From the NCBI RefSeq assembly GCF_052113205.1, contig NZ_JBFRCU010000007.1:62001-126000 (forward strand): a stretch of 64,000 nt of DNA, written 5' to 3'. The stretch is from Inquilinus sp052113205. GTDB lineage: Bacteria; Pseudomonadota; Alphaproteobacteria; DSM-16000; Inquilinaceae. Of the stretch, positions 27,696-38,636 are shown one piece after another. Position 1 is the first letter of the stretch; each line of letters starts with the position of its first letter. The notes under the pieces were generated by a model. The model had not been told where the DNA came from. It worked only from the letters and a program-made list of their open reading frames with translations, and searched no databases. The position numbers and the translations under genes were made by a program.

Positions 27696-29395
27696 GCCTG
27701 GACGCCCGGATCCAGGAACCGGATCTCGAAGCTGCGGTCGGCGACCGGGCCGTCCTGGCGCACCAGCTGGTACAGGCGGTGGTCGGTCACCGTGCCCTGG
27801 CCGTCGGCATCGGTGTCGGTGCCGTGGCTGGCGCCAGGCGCCGCGCCGTCGATGGTGACGCGGAACCGCACCGGCTTGCCGTCCGGACCCGGCCCCAGCA
27901 CCAGGTGCAGGTCCCGGGCGTGGAAGCGGTAGACGATGCCGCCGCCCGCCTGGTTCAGATCGGCATGTTCGCCGCCGATCGTCCAGTCGCCGGCCAGGCC
28001 CCATTGGTTCAGCCGCGGCGTGCCGGCCTCGTAGACATGGCCGGCGTTCGGCACCGCGCCGCCGGGCGAGGCGAACCTCTCCGCCTGTCGGAAGCCGATA
28101 TAGGTCTCGGGCGATCCGACATCGTTCGCGTCCGAGGCCGCTTCCACGCCGGCGGGGCTGACCGCGACCAGCCCGGCGACGGGATCGGCGTGCCCGGCCT
28201 CGGCCAGCAGCTGCTGGATCACCCGCTCCGACTCGTCATAGCCCTCCTCGCCGAAATGCTCGTGCCGGATCCGGCCCTGGGCATCGATGATGTATTGCGC
28301 CGGCCAGTACTGGTTCCCGAAGGCCTGCCACACCGCGTAATTGTTGTCGATCGCCACCGGGTAGCCGATCTTCAGGTCGGCGATCGCCTTGCGGACATTG
28401 TCGACATTGCGCTCGAAGGCAAATTCGGGTGAGTGCACGCCGATCACCACCAGCCCCTGGTCCTTGTACTTTTCGGCCCAGGCGCGGACATAGGGGATGG
28501 TGCGCAGGCAGTTGATGCAGGAATAGGTCCAGAACTGCACCAGCACGACCTTGCCCTTCAGGCTCTCCCGGATCAGCGGCGGCGAGTTCAGCCAGTCGAC
28601 GGCGCCGGCCAAAGGCGGGAAGTACCCGACGACCGGCAGGGGGGCCGGCTGGCCGGCGACCTTGGTCACGGGTTGCAGCCGGTCGATCAGCCCGTGCTCG
28701 ATCGAGGTCGTGCCGGCCAGCGACACCCGCGTCAGCAGGCCGGTGTCGAGCCCCAGGACGATCGTCGTGACGGCGGCCAGCACCGCCACGCCCAGGCCGC
28801 GGCGGATCCATTCGCCGGCGCCGAGCGACCGCTTGATCGCCGCGAAGATCCGGCCGAAGGCGCGCAGCGCCAGGGCCAGGGAGGTGGCCGCGCCCAGGGC
28901 ATAGGCCAGCAGCAGCAGCGAGGTCTGGGGATTGGCGCCGTTCAGCGCGGCGCCGGTCAGGATCAGCCCCAGCACCGGCCCGGCGCAGGGCGCCCAGAGC
29001 AGGCCGGTGGCGACGCCCAGCAGCAGCGATGCCGGCACCGGCGAGCGCCGCGCGCCGACATCCTCGGCGGCGTCCGACAGCCGGCCGCCGAGCACCACCA
29101 GGGGCCGCGTCAGCCGGTCGGCCAGGCGGGGCACCAGCAGCGTCGCCCCGAACAATGCCAGCAGCGCGATCGCGGCGATGCGGCCCCATTCGTTCGCGGC
29201 GACGGCCCAGCCGCCGGCCACCGCGGCCAGGGTGGCGACGGCGGCGAAGGTCACGGCCATGCCGATCAGCATCGGCAGCCCGTTGCTCAGGAACGGCCGG
29301 TCCGCCCGGGCGAAGACGAAGGGCAGGACGGGCAGGATGCAGGGGCTGACGATGGTCAGCACGCCGCCGAGATAGGCCAGCACGAACAACAGCAT
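27674..29395 (-). CDS. DipZ-like protein: CcdA membrane domain fused to thioredoxin-like domain
   Basis: This 573-residue protein moves reducing power across the membrane. Residues 1-235 form a CcdA/DsbD-like unit with six or more membrane segments and paired Cys (SPCILPVLPF, WAPCAGPV). A periplasmic AhpC/TSA-Redoxin domain (about 260-400) has the active site SCINCL, and a C-terminal beta domain of the DipZ type follows. It is larger than plain CcdA (about 240). The ATG at 29395 is immediately before the first membrane helix. The likely role is thiol reduction in the periplasm, e.g. for cytochrome c maturation; the neighbouring c-type cytochrome gene is a plausible client. Confidence 0.9.
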   Translation of the reverse strand: MLLFVLAYLGGVLTIVSPCILPVLPFVFARADRPFLSNGLPMLIGMAVTFAAVATLAAVAGGWAVAANEWGRIAAIALLALFGATLLVPRLADRLTRPLVVLGGRLSDAAEDVGARRSPVPASLLLGVATGLLWAPCAGPVLGLILTGAALNGANPQTSLLLLAYALGAATSLALALRAFGRIFAAIKRSLGAGEWIRRGLGVAVLAAVTTIVLGLDTGLLTRVSLAGTTSIEHGLIDRLQPVTKVAGQPAPLPVVGYFPPLAGAVDWLNSPPLIRESLKGKVVLVQFWTYSCINCLRTIPYVRAWAEKYKDQGLVVIGVHSPEFAFERNVDNVRKAIADLKIGYPVAIDNNYAVWQAFGNQYWPAQYIIDAQGRIRHEHFGEEGYDESERVIQQLLAEAGHADPVAGLVAVSPAGVEAASDANDVGSPETYIGFRQAERFASPGGAVPNAGHVYEAGTPRLNQWGLAGDWTIGGEHADLNQAGGGIVYRFHARDLHLVLGPGPDGKPVRFRVTIDGAAPGASHGTDTDADGQGTVTDHRLYQLVRQDGPVADRSFEIRFLDPGVQAYAFTFG

Positions 29396-29515
29396 CTTGG
29401 GTCTCCGGGGCTCAGGCCGCCAGGGATGGATGGTCCTGAGCCGTGATGTGGGCTGCCGCCCGGAGATTCGCCCGTTAGCCGTTGTTAGCGGCTGTTGGCC
29501 CTGTAAAGACGGTAT

Positions 29516-29531
29516 TTGAAAGATATTTCAA
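29516..29531. promoter_or_regulatory. AT-rich palindrome in the divergent promoter region
   Basis: TTGAAA and TTTCAA are separated by GATA in an AT-rich island between the DipZ-like gene and the large exported cytochrome gene. A TTGACA hexamer at 29545-29550 could be a -35 box for the rightward gene, though I see no good -10 box at the right distance. The operator role is inferred from symmetry and position only. Confidence 0.4.
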
Positions 29532-29658
29532 TATTTGAGATTTATTGACACGCCGAATGGGACACTTCATCGTCGATAGGACTGGATACGCATGCCGGCT
29601 CCACCTGAGAGGCCGAGGCTTCGACGGCAGAGCAGGAATAAGGAAGAAGGGGGAGAAA

Positions 29659-32600
29659 ATGAACGCCTGTCGACTGGCCCTCCTGGCCGGCCTGGTCTCC
29701 GTGTCTCTGGCTCCCGGCCTGCCGGCCTCCGCGCAAGACCCTCTCCCCCTCGAAGGCCCGGGCCTGGGGAATCTCACCTACACCGATGCCGAGCTGTTCC
29801 GCGAGATCTCGACGATCAGGTGGAACACCGCCACCAACACCAACGGCATCCCGGTGATCCAGTACACCATCCCCGGCAACACCAGCCCGCAGAAGCCCTA
29901 CGGCACCAATGTCGGGGTCATGCACAACGGCTACTTCGTGACCCTGTTCGCGCCGGACAGCGGCGAGGCGACCGGCGGCTTCCTGATCTACGACGTCAGC
30001 AACCCGCGGGACATCAAGCTGGTCAAGACGATCTACGAGCCGGACGGCCGCACCAAGGAGTTCCGCGAGCCGCACGCCTTCGGCCAGGCCACCATCGGCG
30101 GCAAGGACTACATCGCCCTGCCCAGCATCTATGGCGTGGAGTTCTGGGACTTCACCGACATCAACGACATCAAGCAGGTGAAGAAGCTCGTATTACCGGG
30201 CGTGAATGCCGGCGACTACGAGAATGTGAACTGGCAGATGTACTGGCAGGCGCCCTATCTCTACGTCGCCTCGGCCAGCCGGGGCATGTTCATCGTCGAC
30301 GCCAGCGACCCGGCCAATGCCAGGATCGCCGACCGCGGCAACGGCCGGGCCAATCCGGTGCCGCTGGGCGAGCTGGGCGGCTTCCGCGCCGGCCCGGTCT
30401 TCGCCATGGGCAACGAGATGGTGCTGACCTCTATGGAGACCACGTCCGGCTTCGCCAGCCTGGACATCTCGGACCCGCTGAACCCGACGCTGATCGGCGG
30501 CAAGACCACCCTGCCGAATTACTACGCCACCTGCTTCAACGGCCGGAAGCTCTACACCTCCGGGCGGAACGGCGACGGCAAGATGGCCGGCTACGACCTC
30601 TCGAACCTGCGCGAGGTCAAGATCGAGAACGAGACCACCCCGGTCGAGGAGGGGCTGTACTGCGCCGCTCAGGACGACCACCTGATCGTCGGGGCGCAGC
30701 GCTACATCTTCAAGCTGGACATCACCAACCCTGGCTCCTATCCGGAGATCGGCCGGTCGGAGCGGGTGCCGGACAACGCCACCGTGCCGCCGCGCGGCAA
30801 CCGCGACCCGGATCTCGGCCAGGTCGCGATGTTCGGCAACCTGGTCTTCGTCGGCAGCGACCATGGCAGCAACACCGCGTTCCGGCCGCACCAGAAGGGC
30901 CCGGACACGACGCCGCCGGCGATCCTGACGGTCTCGCCCGCCAGCGGCGTGCTGCGCCAGGCGACGACCTCGCGCATCGGCCTGGCGCTGTCCGACAGCA
31001 TCCTGCCGGAGACGGTCAACGCCCAGACCTTCATCGTCCGTCCCAGGGGCGGGACGGCGCTGGCCGGCACCTACAGCGTGCAGCTCGGCATCGTCAACTT
31101 CGCCCCGGCCCAGCCGCTGCAGCTCAACACCGAATACGAGGTGGTGCTGGCGGCCGGCGGGGTGAAGGACTATGCCGGCAACGGCCTGGCCACGGAGTTC
31201 ACCTCGAGCTTCACCACCGGCAGCCAGGCGGTCCCGACCGCCTATGTCAACCGCTGGCCGCTCGCCAGCACCCTGACCGACGTGGCCGGCGGCAATGACG
31301 GCAAGGCCAGCAGCCAGGACAGCTACAGCGAGGGCGGCCTAGACTTCACGCCCCGGACCACCGGCGTCGAGCTGGAGAGCGACACCATCGCCAAGGCCCT
31401 GGGCGGCACCGCGACCGTCAGCGTCCGCATGAAGACCAGCCAGATCGGCAACAGCAATCCGTGGCAGGCGCCGGGCATCTTCGGCCGCGACCAGGTCGGC
31501 GCCGCCAATGACGTGTTCTGGGGCTGGATCGACAATGCCGGCCATCTGAACCTGTCCGTCGGCGACCGCAGCGCCAGCAACCCGGTCACCCGGTCGGCGG
31601 CGCCGATCAATGACGGGCAGTGGCACCAGGTCGCCATGACCCGCGATGCCGTGACCGGCGCGCAAGCCATGTTCATCGACGGCGCCAAGGTCGCCTCGAC
31701 CGGCACCGCGGGGGTGCTGGGGCTGTTCGACAAGCTGCAGATGCTGGGGCAGATCCAGGGCAACCCGGTCGCCTTCAAGGGCATCCTGTCCGACGTGCGG
31801 GTCTACAAGCGGGTGCTGGCCGACGCCGAGATCGACGGCATCTTCAACCCTCGCCCGACGGTGCTGCCGCAGCAGCAGGTCGCCAAGGCGGTCGCGCTCG
31901 ACCCCGCCGCTTTGGGCCTCAGCGGCGCGAAATACGTCTGGAACTTCGGCGACGGCAGCGCGCCGGTCACCACCACCGCGGCCAGCCCGATCGCGCGCTA
32001 CACCTACGCCACGCCGGGCAACTACACCGTGTCGGTGACGGTGGTGACCGAGGACGGCACCGAGACCTCGTTCTCCTTCATCCAGAGCGTGATCCATCCG
32101 GTCACGGCCGCGGCCCCGACCCACAGCAGCAACATCGTCGGCAACGCCACGGCGGTCTACGCCGTCGACCCCGATGCCGGGACCATCGCCGCGATCGACG
32201 CCGCCACCCTGGCCAAATCCTGGCAGCTGGCGGTCGGCAAGGAGCCGAAGACCCTGGCCCTCGGGCCCGGCGGCAAGCTGTGGGTCGCGGTGCAGGGCGA
32301 CGACAAGCTGCTGCGCATCGACCCGCTGACCAAGGCGGTCAGCACCTTCACGCTGGACTACGGCAGCGCGCCCTATGGCGTGGTGTTCACGCCGGACGGC
32401 ACCAAGGGGCTGCTGACCCTGGCCGGCAAGTCGGTGCTGGCGGTGTTCAACCCGACCACCGGCGCGATCATCCGCCGGGTGACGCTGCCGGAGGGCGGCG
32501 ACGTGCGCGGCATCGCCGTCAGCGCGGATTCGAAGACCGCCTATGTCACCCGCTTCCGCTCGAAGATGATTCAGGGCGAGGTCTACAAGGTCAGCCTCGC

Positions 32601-33963
32601 CACCACGGCCGCCGCGACGGTGATCGCGCTGCCGGTCGACACCACGACGCCGGCGACGGAGGCCGCGGCGCCCGGCGTCGCCAACTACATGACCCAGGTC
32701 GTGATCTCGCCGGACGGGCGGCGCGCCATCCTGCCGTCGAAGAAGGACAACATCGTCCAGGGCCGCTACCGCAAGGCCATCGACCTCAAGGCCGACACCA
32801 CCGTGCGCTCGATCCTGTCCCAGCTCGACCTGGCGCAGGGCCGGGAGGTGTTCGCCGAGCAGATCGACTTCAACAACCGGGCGCCGGCCCGCGCCGCGAT
32901 CTTCGCCCCCTCCGGCAACTACATCTTCGTCGCCGAGATGGAATCGAACAGCGTCGAGATCGTCGACCCGTATCGCCGCGCCGTGGTCGGGTCGGTCGCC
33001 GGCACGGCCCGGACGCCGCATGGCCTGTATCTCGACGCCACCCGGAAGCGCCTGTTCGTCAACGCCTTCCTCGACCGCCGCGTCACCGTCCATGACGTCG
33101 GCAAGGTGCTGACCGGCGAGGATTTCATCACCCCGGCCCCGACGGTGATCGCCACGGTGGCGACCGAGCCGCTGGCGACCGCCGTCCTGGCCGGCAAGCG
33201 GATCTTCTACAACGCCGCCGACCCGCGGATGAGCAGCGAGAGCTACATCTCCTGCGCCAGCTGCCATGTCGACGGCGACAGCGACGGCATGGTCTGGGAC
33301 TTCACCCAGCGCGGCGAAGGCCTGCGCCGCACCATCTCGCTGCAGGGCCGGCAGGGCATCGGGCCGTCCATGGGCAAGCTGCACTGGACCGCCAATTTCG
33401 ACGAGCTGCAGGATTTCGAGAAGGACATCCGCGACGAGTTCGAGGGTGCCGGCTTCATGACCGACGCCGATTACGCCGCCACCATCAACCCGCTGGGCCC
33501 GAAGAAGGCCGGCAAGAGCGCCGACCTCGACAACCTGGCGGCCTATGTCACGTCGCTCAGCACCTTCCAGCGCAGTCCGTACCGGACCGCACAGGGGTGC
33601 CTGACCGCGGATGCCAAGAGGGGCGAACAGCTGGTCCGGGCGGCCAGCTGCACCACCTGTCACGGCACCGCCGTCAGCCAGGACAACCAGCGCCACGACG
33701 TCGGCACCGTCCAGCCGTCGTCCGGCACGGGGTCGGGCCAGCCGCTGCCCGGCACCGGCTTCGACACGCCGACGCTCTATGGCCTGTGGCAGTCCTCCTC
33801 GTTCTTCCACAATGGCCAGGCGGCGACGCTGGCGGATGTGTTCCGCCCGAATCTCAGTGCGGTGCATGGCGGCAAGGTCGGTGTCGGCAACATCGGCGCC
33901 GTGACCGCCTATCTGCGGTCGCTGGACGGCCAGAACGTGTGCACCGGGGTGGCCAGCCGGTAG
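29659..33963 (+). CDS. Large exported multidomain protein with Ig-like, LamG-like, PKD, beta-propeller and two c-haem sites
   Basis: This is a 1434-residue secreted or periplasmic protein with a Sec signal peptide (residues 1-26, ending PASAQ). In order: an LVIVD-type propeller (~27-410), a Big_5/Ig-like domain (~416-519, LTVSPASGVLR to FTSSFTTG), a LamG/concanavalin-like domain (~527-730, INDGQWHQVAMTRD), a PKD domain (~757-812, YVWNFGDGSAP and YTYATPGNYTVSVTV), a YncE-like propeller (~827-1180), then haem motifs CASCH (1199) and CTTCH (1331), the latter with MauG/peroxidase-like TPTLYGLWQSSSFFHNG. The ATG at 29659 follows GGGGGAGA. Carbohydrate or surface binding plus electron transfer is likely; no substrate can be named. 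Confidence 0.88.
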   Translation: MNACRLALLAGLVSVSLAPGLPASAQDPLPLEGPGLGNLTYTDAELFREISTIRWNTATNTNGIPVIQYTIPGNTSPQKPYGTNVGVMHNGYFVTLFAPDSGEATGGFLIYDVSNPRDIKLVKTIYEPDGRTKEFREPHAFGQATIGGKDYIALPSIYGVEFWDFTDINDIKQVKKLVLPGVNAGDYENVNWQMYWQAPYLYVASASRGMFIVDASDPANARIADRGNGRANPVPLGELGGFRAGPVFAMGNEMVLTSMETTSGFASLDISDPLNPTLIGGKTTLPNYYATCFNGRKLYTSGRNGDGKMAGYDLSNLREVKIENETTPVEEGLYCAAQDDHLIVGAQRYIFKLDITNPGSYPEIGRSERVPDNATVPPRGNRDPDLGQVAMFGNLVFVGSDHGSNTAFRPHQKGPDTTPPAILTVSPASGVLRQATTSRIGLALSDSILPETVNAQTFIVRPRGGTALAGTYSVQLGIVNFAPAQPLQLNTEYEVVLAAGGVKDYAGNGLATEFTSSFTTGSQAVPTAYVNRWPLASTLTDVAGGNDGKASSQDSYSEGGLDFTPRTTGVELESDTIAKALGGTATVSVRMKTSQIGNSNPWQAPGIFGRDQVGAANDVFWGWIDNAGHLNLSVGDRSASNPVTRSAAPINDGQWHQVAMTRDAVTGAQAMFIDGAKVASTGTAGVLGLFDKLQMLGQIQGNPVAFKGILSDVRVYKRVLADAEIDGIFNPRPTVLPQQQVAKAVALDPAALGLSGAKYVWNFGDGSAPVTTTAASPIARYTYATPGNYTVSVTVVTEDGTETSFSFIQSVIHPVTAAAPTHSSNIVGNATAVYAVDPDAGTIAAIDAATLAKSWQLAVGKEPKTLALGPGGKLWVAVQGDDKLLRIDPLTKAVSTFTLDYGSAPYGVVFTPDGTKGLLTLAGKSVLAVFNPTTGAIIRRVTLPEGGDVRGIAVSADSKTAYVTRFRSKMIQGEVYKVSLATTAAATVIALPVDTTTPATEAAAPGVANYMTQVVISPDGRRAILPSKKDNIVQGRYRKAIDLKADTTVRSILSQLDLAQGREVFAEQIDFNNRAPARAAIFAPSGNYIFVAEMESNSVEIVDPYRRAVVGSVAGTARTPHGLYLDATRKRLFVNAFLDRRVTVHDVGKVLTGEDFITPAPTVIATVATEPLATAVLAGKRIFYNAADPRMSSESYISCASCHVDGDSDGMVWDFTQRGEGLRRTISLQGRQGIGPSMGKLHWTANFDELQDFEKDIRDEFEGAGFMTDADYAATINPLGPKKAGKSADLDNLAAYVTSLSTFQRSPYRTAQGCLTADAKRGEQLVRAASCTTCHGTAVSQDNQRHDVGTVQPSSGTGSGQPLPGTGFDTPTLYGLWQSSSFFHNGQAATLADVFRPNLSAVHGGKVGVGNIGAVTAYLRSLDGQNVCTGVASR

Positions 33964-34013
33964 AGAGTTTAGGCTGGATCGGGTCATCCCGACGGTATCA
34001 AGGCGGTAACGCG

Positions 34014-34146
34014 TTGCCTCTCCTGCTTGCGGGAGAGGTCGGAGACGCGAAGCGGCTCCGGGTGAGGGTCCTTCGTCGAGGCCCGGCCAGCCCTCACCCG
34101 GTCGTCCTGCGGACGCCCGACCTCTCCCGCCAGGCGGGAGAGGCAA
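34014..34146. repeat. 134-bp dispersed palindromic repeat, copy 2
   Basis: This copy has the same structure as the element at 19696 but in the opposite orientation of its two ends (TTGCTTGCGGGAG end first). It is 133 bp and lies between the convergent exported-cytochrome and LysR genes, so it may serve as a two-way terminator hairpin. Confidence 0.9.
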
Positions 34147-34185
34147 CGCGAAACGTCCGGCATCCTGCTGTCCCTGCTGATAGCG

Positions 34186-35070
34186 CTACGGCAGGAAGCG
34201 CCGGCGCTCCTCCTCGAAGCGGCGGGTGATGAACTGGCGGCACAGCGCCACCCGCCGCAGCCCGGCGCTGTCCGGGTGCGACAGCATGAAGTAGCTGCGG
34301 CGGAAGCCGACCTCCGGCAGGATCCGCACCAGCCCGGGCATGTCGGCGGCGGCGAAATCGTGCAGCACGCCGATGCCGATCCCGGCCCGCACCGCCTCCA
34401 TCTGCCCGGTGACGCTGGCGCAGCGGAAGCGGCGGAGCGACCGGTCCTCCAGCGCCCAGGCATAGTCCAGCGCCGGGGCGTAGGCGTAGTCCTCGACCCC
34501 CGTCACCACGACATGCTCGGCCAGGCCGTCGGCATCCGCGGGCGTGCCGGCCGCCCCGAGATACTCGGCCGCGGCATAGACGCCGAGGCTGTAATCGGTC
34601 AGCCGCGACACGATCAGCCGCCCCTCGACCGGCCGGTCCAGCCCGATCGCCAAATCGGCCTCGCGCCGGGACAGCGAGAAGCTGCGGGGCAGGGGCACCA
34701 GCTCGATCGTCAGGCTGGGATACTGCCGGGCGAAGCGGCCCAGCTCGCGCGCCAGAAAGTGGTTGCCGAGGCCGTCCGGCGCGCCGATGCGCACCGTGCC
34801 CGCCACCTCGGCCTCGTCGTCCCGCAGCCCTTCCGCCGCGCCCAGCAGCGCCGTCTCGATGCCCTCGGCCACGGGCAGCAGCCGCTCGCCGGCCTGGGTC
34901 AGCACCGACCCCGCCGGCCGCCGGTCGAACAGCACCGTGCCCAGATCGGCCTCCAGCGCATCCAGCCGGCGCGCCACGGTGGCGTGGTTCAGCCCCAGCT
35001 TGCGCGACGCGGCCAGCAGCTGGCCGTGCCGGGCGACCGCCAGGAAGACGCGCAGATGGTCCCAGTCCAT
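34186..35070 (-). CDS. LysR-family transcriptional regulator
   Basis: This is a 294-residue regulator: an N-terminal helix-turn-helix (about 5-62, LRVFLAVARHGQLLAASRKL, then LNHATVARRLDALEADLG) and a C-terminal substrate-binding effector domain (about 85-290). The ATG at 35070 gives the standard LysR N-terminus (MDWDHLRVF); an ATG 11 codons upstream is less likely. It is divergent from mmsA with 109 bp between the starts, a common arrangement in alphaproteobacteria, so it probably controls valine/inositol-type semialdehyde oxidation. Confidence 0.9.
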   Translation of the reverse strand: MDWDHLRVFLAVARHGQLLAASRKLGLNHATVARRLDALEADLGTVLFDRRPAGSVLTQAGERLLPVAEGIETALLGAAEGLRDDEAEVAGTVRIGAPDGLGNHFLARELGRFARQYPSLTIELVPLPRSFSLSRREADLAIGLDRPVEGRLIVSRLTDYSLGVYAAAEYLGAAGTPADADGLAEHVVVTGVEDYAYAPALDYAWALEDRSLRRFRCASVTGQMEAVRAGIGIGVLHDFAAADMPGLVRILPEVGFRRSYFMLSHPDSAGLRRVALCRQFITRRFEEERRRFLP

Positions 35071-35179
35071 GCCATCTCCGATCGGTGACTTCAATTCCCG
35101 CACAACGGTTGCTCGATCCTGTGCGTTGATGCGCGCCGGGTAAAGCGCGAAGGTGCCGGCAACAGTGGAGGAGACGACA

Positions 35180-36679
<1,500 letters not shown>

Positions 36680-36701
36680 CCCGACCGGGCGCCATCGCAT
36701 T

Positions 36702-36835
36702 TTGCCTCTCCCGCTTGCGGGAGAGGTCGGAGACGCGAAGCGGCTCCGGGTGAGGGTTCTTTGTCGAGGCCCGGGCCGGCCCTCACCCGGTCTCGCTGCG
36801 CGAGCCCGACCTCTCCCGCCAGGCGGGAGAGGCAA
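36702..36835. repeat. 134-bp dispersed palindromic repeat, copy 3
   Basis: This copy is near-identical to the others in its arms and central GAGGGTTCTTTGTCGAGG segment. It lies directly after mmsA and before the convergent unknown gene at 36902-37741, again at a convergent junction. Confidence 0.9.
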
Positions 36836-36901
36836 ACCGACGCTTGCGATGATGGTCCGTTCATGGCTACCGAGAAGCGGCGCGTCATCCGGCGGCGGCG
36901 C

Positions 36902-37741
36902 TCAACTGCTATCGGGCGGCACGTCGGGGCCGTTCTCGAGGCAGATGTCCGAGTGGAGGTCGATGCCCAGGGAGCGGCAGAGGCGGACCGTGGCCTTCTC
37001 GGTGCTGGCGGTATCGAGCAGCGTGTCGATGTCGGGCTCCTGCAGCCGGATCGCCAGCCCGGCCTTGAGGTCGGCGATCCGGGCGGGGTCGCCGACCTCG
37101 GCGATGCACTACTCGGTCATGGCGACGACCGCGGTCCGGCGGCGGGCGCGCTCGGCCCGGATCTCGGCCGGGGTGCCGGCCGGCAGGCCCGGGCGGCCGT
37201 TCTCGTAGCGCGGCTGCCGGCGGCGCCACTGCCGGACCAGGCCGAGGCCGCAGACCAGGCCGGCCACGACCGACGGGACCGTGCGATCCTCGACCGGGTC
37301 GTCCCGGTCGCCATAGAGTTGGACCAACGCCTCGTCGAGTTGCATCCTGAGATCGGAGAAGCGGGCGCGGTCGGTGCCACGGTCGTCCCCGATCAGGCGG
37401 ATGAGGACGTCCTCGACCTCCTCTCGATGGCGGGCGCGGCGTGCCTCGCGGCCGCCGTCGCGGGCGCACAGGTCCTTCACGGCGCGGGCGCGCTGGGCCA
37501 GGGTCTGGCGCACCAGATGGGCGTAGCGTGCGAAAGCGAGGCCGGGCTCCGGGGCCGCAGCCTGGGGCTGAGCCTCGTCCGCCACAGCCGGAGGCTGAGC
37601 CTCGGCGGCGAGGGCGTGGGCGCCAGCCGTCTCGGCCAGCTGCATGCCGATCTCGGCCAGGCGCGTGAGCATCTCGCACTGCTGCAGCGTGCAGCCGCGG
37701 CCATAGGCCTGGACATCGAAATCGGCAGGGATCTCCTTCAT
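36902..37741 (-). pseudogene. Unknown protein gene interrupted by an in-frame TAG
   Basis: I do not recognise this gene. From the ATG at 37741 the protein runs 210 residues to a TAG at 37109-37111. It is Arg/Ala-rich with helical stretches (QQCEMLTRLAEIGMQLAE, FARYAHLVRQTLAQRARAV) and one hydrophobic segment (VVAGLVCGLGLV). Reading through the TAG, the same frame stays open and protein-like for 68 more codons (CIAEVGDPARIADLKAGLAI ... ) to a TGA at 36902. This suggests an original protein of about 279 residues broken by a single base change, or a sequencing error. The shorter 210-residue product could still be made. Confidence 0.6.
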
Positions 37742-37979
37742 GGAACGTATCATGAACAAGTCGCGCAGCCGAGCGCAATGCACATTGTGTTTAGTGATAG
37801 GCGGGGCGGGCGGGGGCTGTTCGGCTGGGTCCGCGGCGGATAAGCGGGTGGCTCACTGCTTGTCTGATATCGCCGGGCGGCTTTGGGTGATGAGGCCTCG
37901 TTCCGGACAGTGCCTCACCCACCAGCGACGGTCCGGAAAGGTGCCACGGGATCATGGGGCCGGGCGGGCGTGAGACCAG

Positions 37980-38636
37980 CTATGCTCGGCGCTGGCAGAA
38001 CTGGTCGGGGGTCATTGTCTTGATCTCGAACTGGTCTTGCGTTCGAGCATAACTGTGCCCGCCGAGCCGGCCGATCGCGTCCATCTTGTGCTGGTCGATA
38101 TGCAGGTTCCGCGGGTCGACCGCGTCGGCGCGCACAAACACCCCCAGGACCTCGCCGAGAATGATCTCGCGGGCCGGGCTGATCTGAAGGGTCATGTACC
38201 TGCGGCACTCCAGCGCCGCCGGCGCCGCCACGATCCTCGGGCTGCGCACCATTTCGCCCGGCACCGTCTCGAGACCGGCTTGCTTCAGCTCATCGACCTC
38301 GGGGCCGAACTTGATGGCACAGATCTCCATCCGATCGACCAGGGCGGTGTCACAGATGTGCACGGTGAACTCGCCGGTCTCGCGGATGTTGCGCGCGGTG
38401 TCCTTGAAGCTCATATCGGCATGGTTCTCCACGCCGATGGCGACGATCGCCGGATCGTGGGTCAGTACATTGAAGAAGCTGAACGGCCCGGCATTGGGGC
38501 GGCCGTCGCGGCTCAGGGTCGTCACCAGCGCGATCGGCCTGGGGATGACGGTTCCGATCAGGAGCTTGTAGCGCTCGCGCTCCGTCAGCGCCGAGAAGTC
38601 GAAATGGGTGTGCCCGAGCTTGTCCACGCCGTTCAT
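37980..38636 (-). CDS. Flavin reductase-like FMN-binding protein
   Basis: This 218-residue protein has the split-barrel flavin reductase fold (DIM6/NTAB family), with LIGTVIPRPIALVTTLSRDG and NAGPFSFFNVL near the N-terminus, which form the FMN site. Members reduce flavin for a partner monooxygenase or act as flavoenzymes themselves. The ATG at 38636 overlaps the M24-like gene stop by 4 bp (ATGA). It is the last gene of the transporter operon 37980-43969. No monooxygenase is visible nearby, so its partner or substrate is unknown. Confidence 0.9.
   Translation of the reverse strand: MNGVDKLGHTHFDFSALTERERYKLLIGTVIPRPIALVTTLSRDGRPNAGPFSFFNVLTHDPAIVAIGVENHADMSFKDTARNIRETGEFTVHICDTALVDRMEICAIKFGPEVDELKQAGLETVPGEMVRSPRIVAAPAALECRRYMTLQISPAREIILGEVLGVFVRADAVDPRNLHIDQHKMDAIGRLGGHSYARTQDQFEIKTMTPDQFCQRRA

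Noticed and set aside
31339..34146. 935-codon minus-strand frame opposite the exported cytochrome gene
   Set aside because: It runs through the 134-bp repeat and is antisense to a gene with signal peptide and haem motifs; no recognisable motif of its own.
37742..37979. Possible small gene between the TAG-interrupted gene and the flavin reductase
   Set aside because: No frame with a ribosome-binding site or protein-like composition; only weak GC symmetry near 37925-37970.
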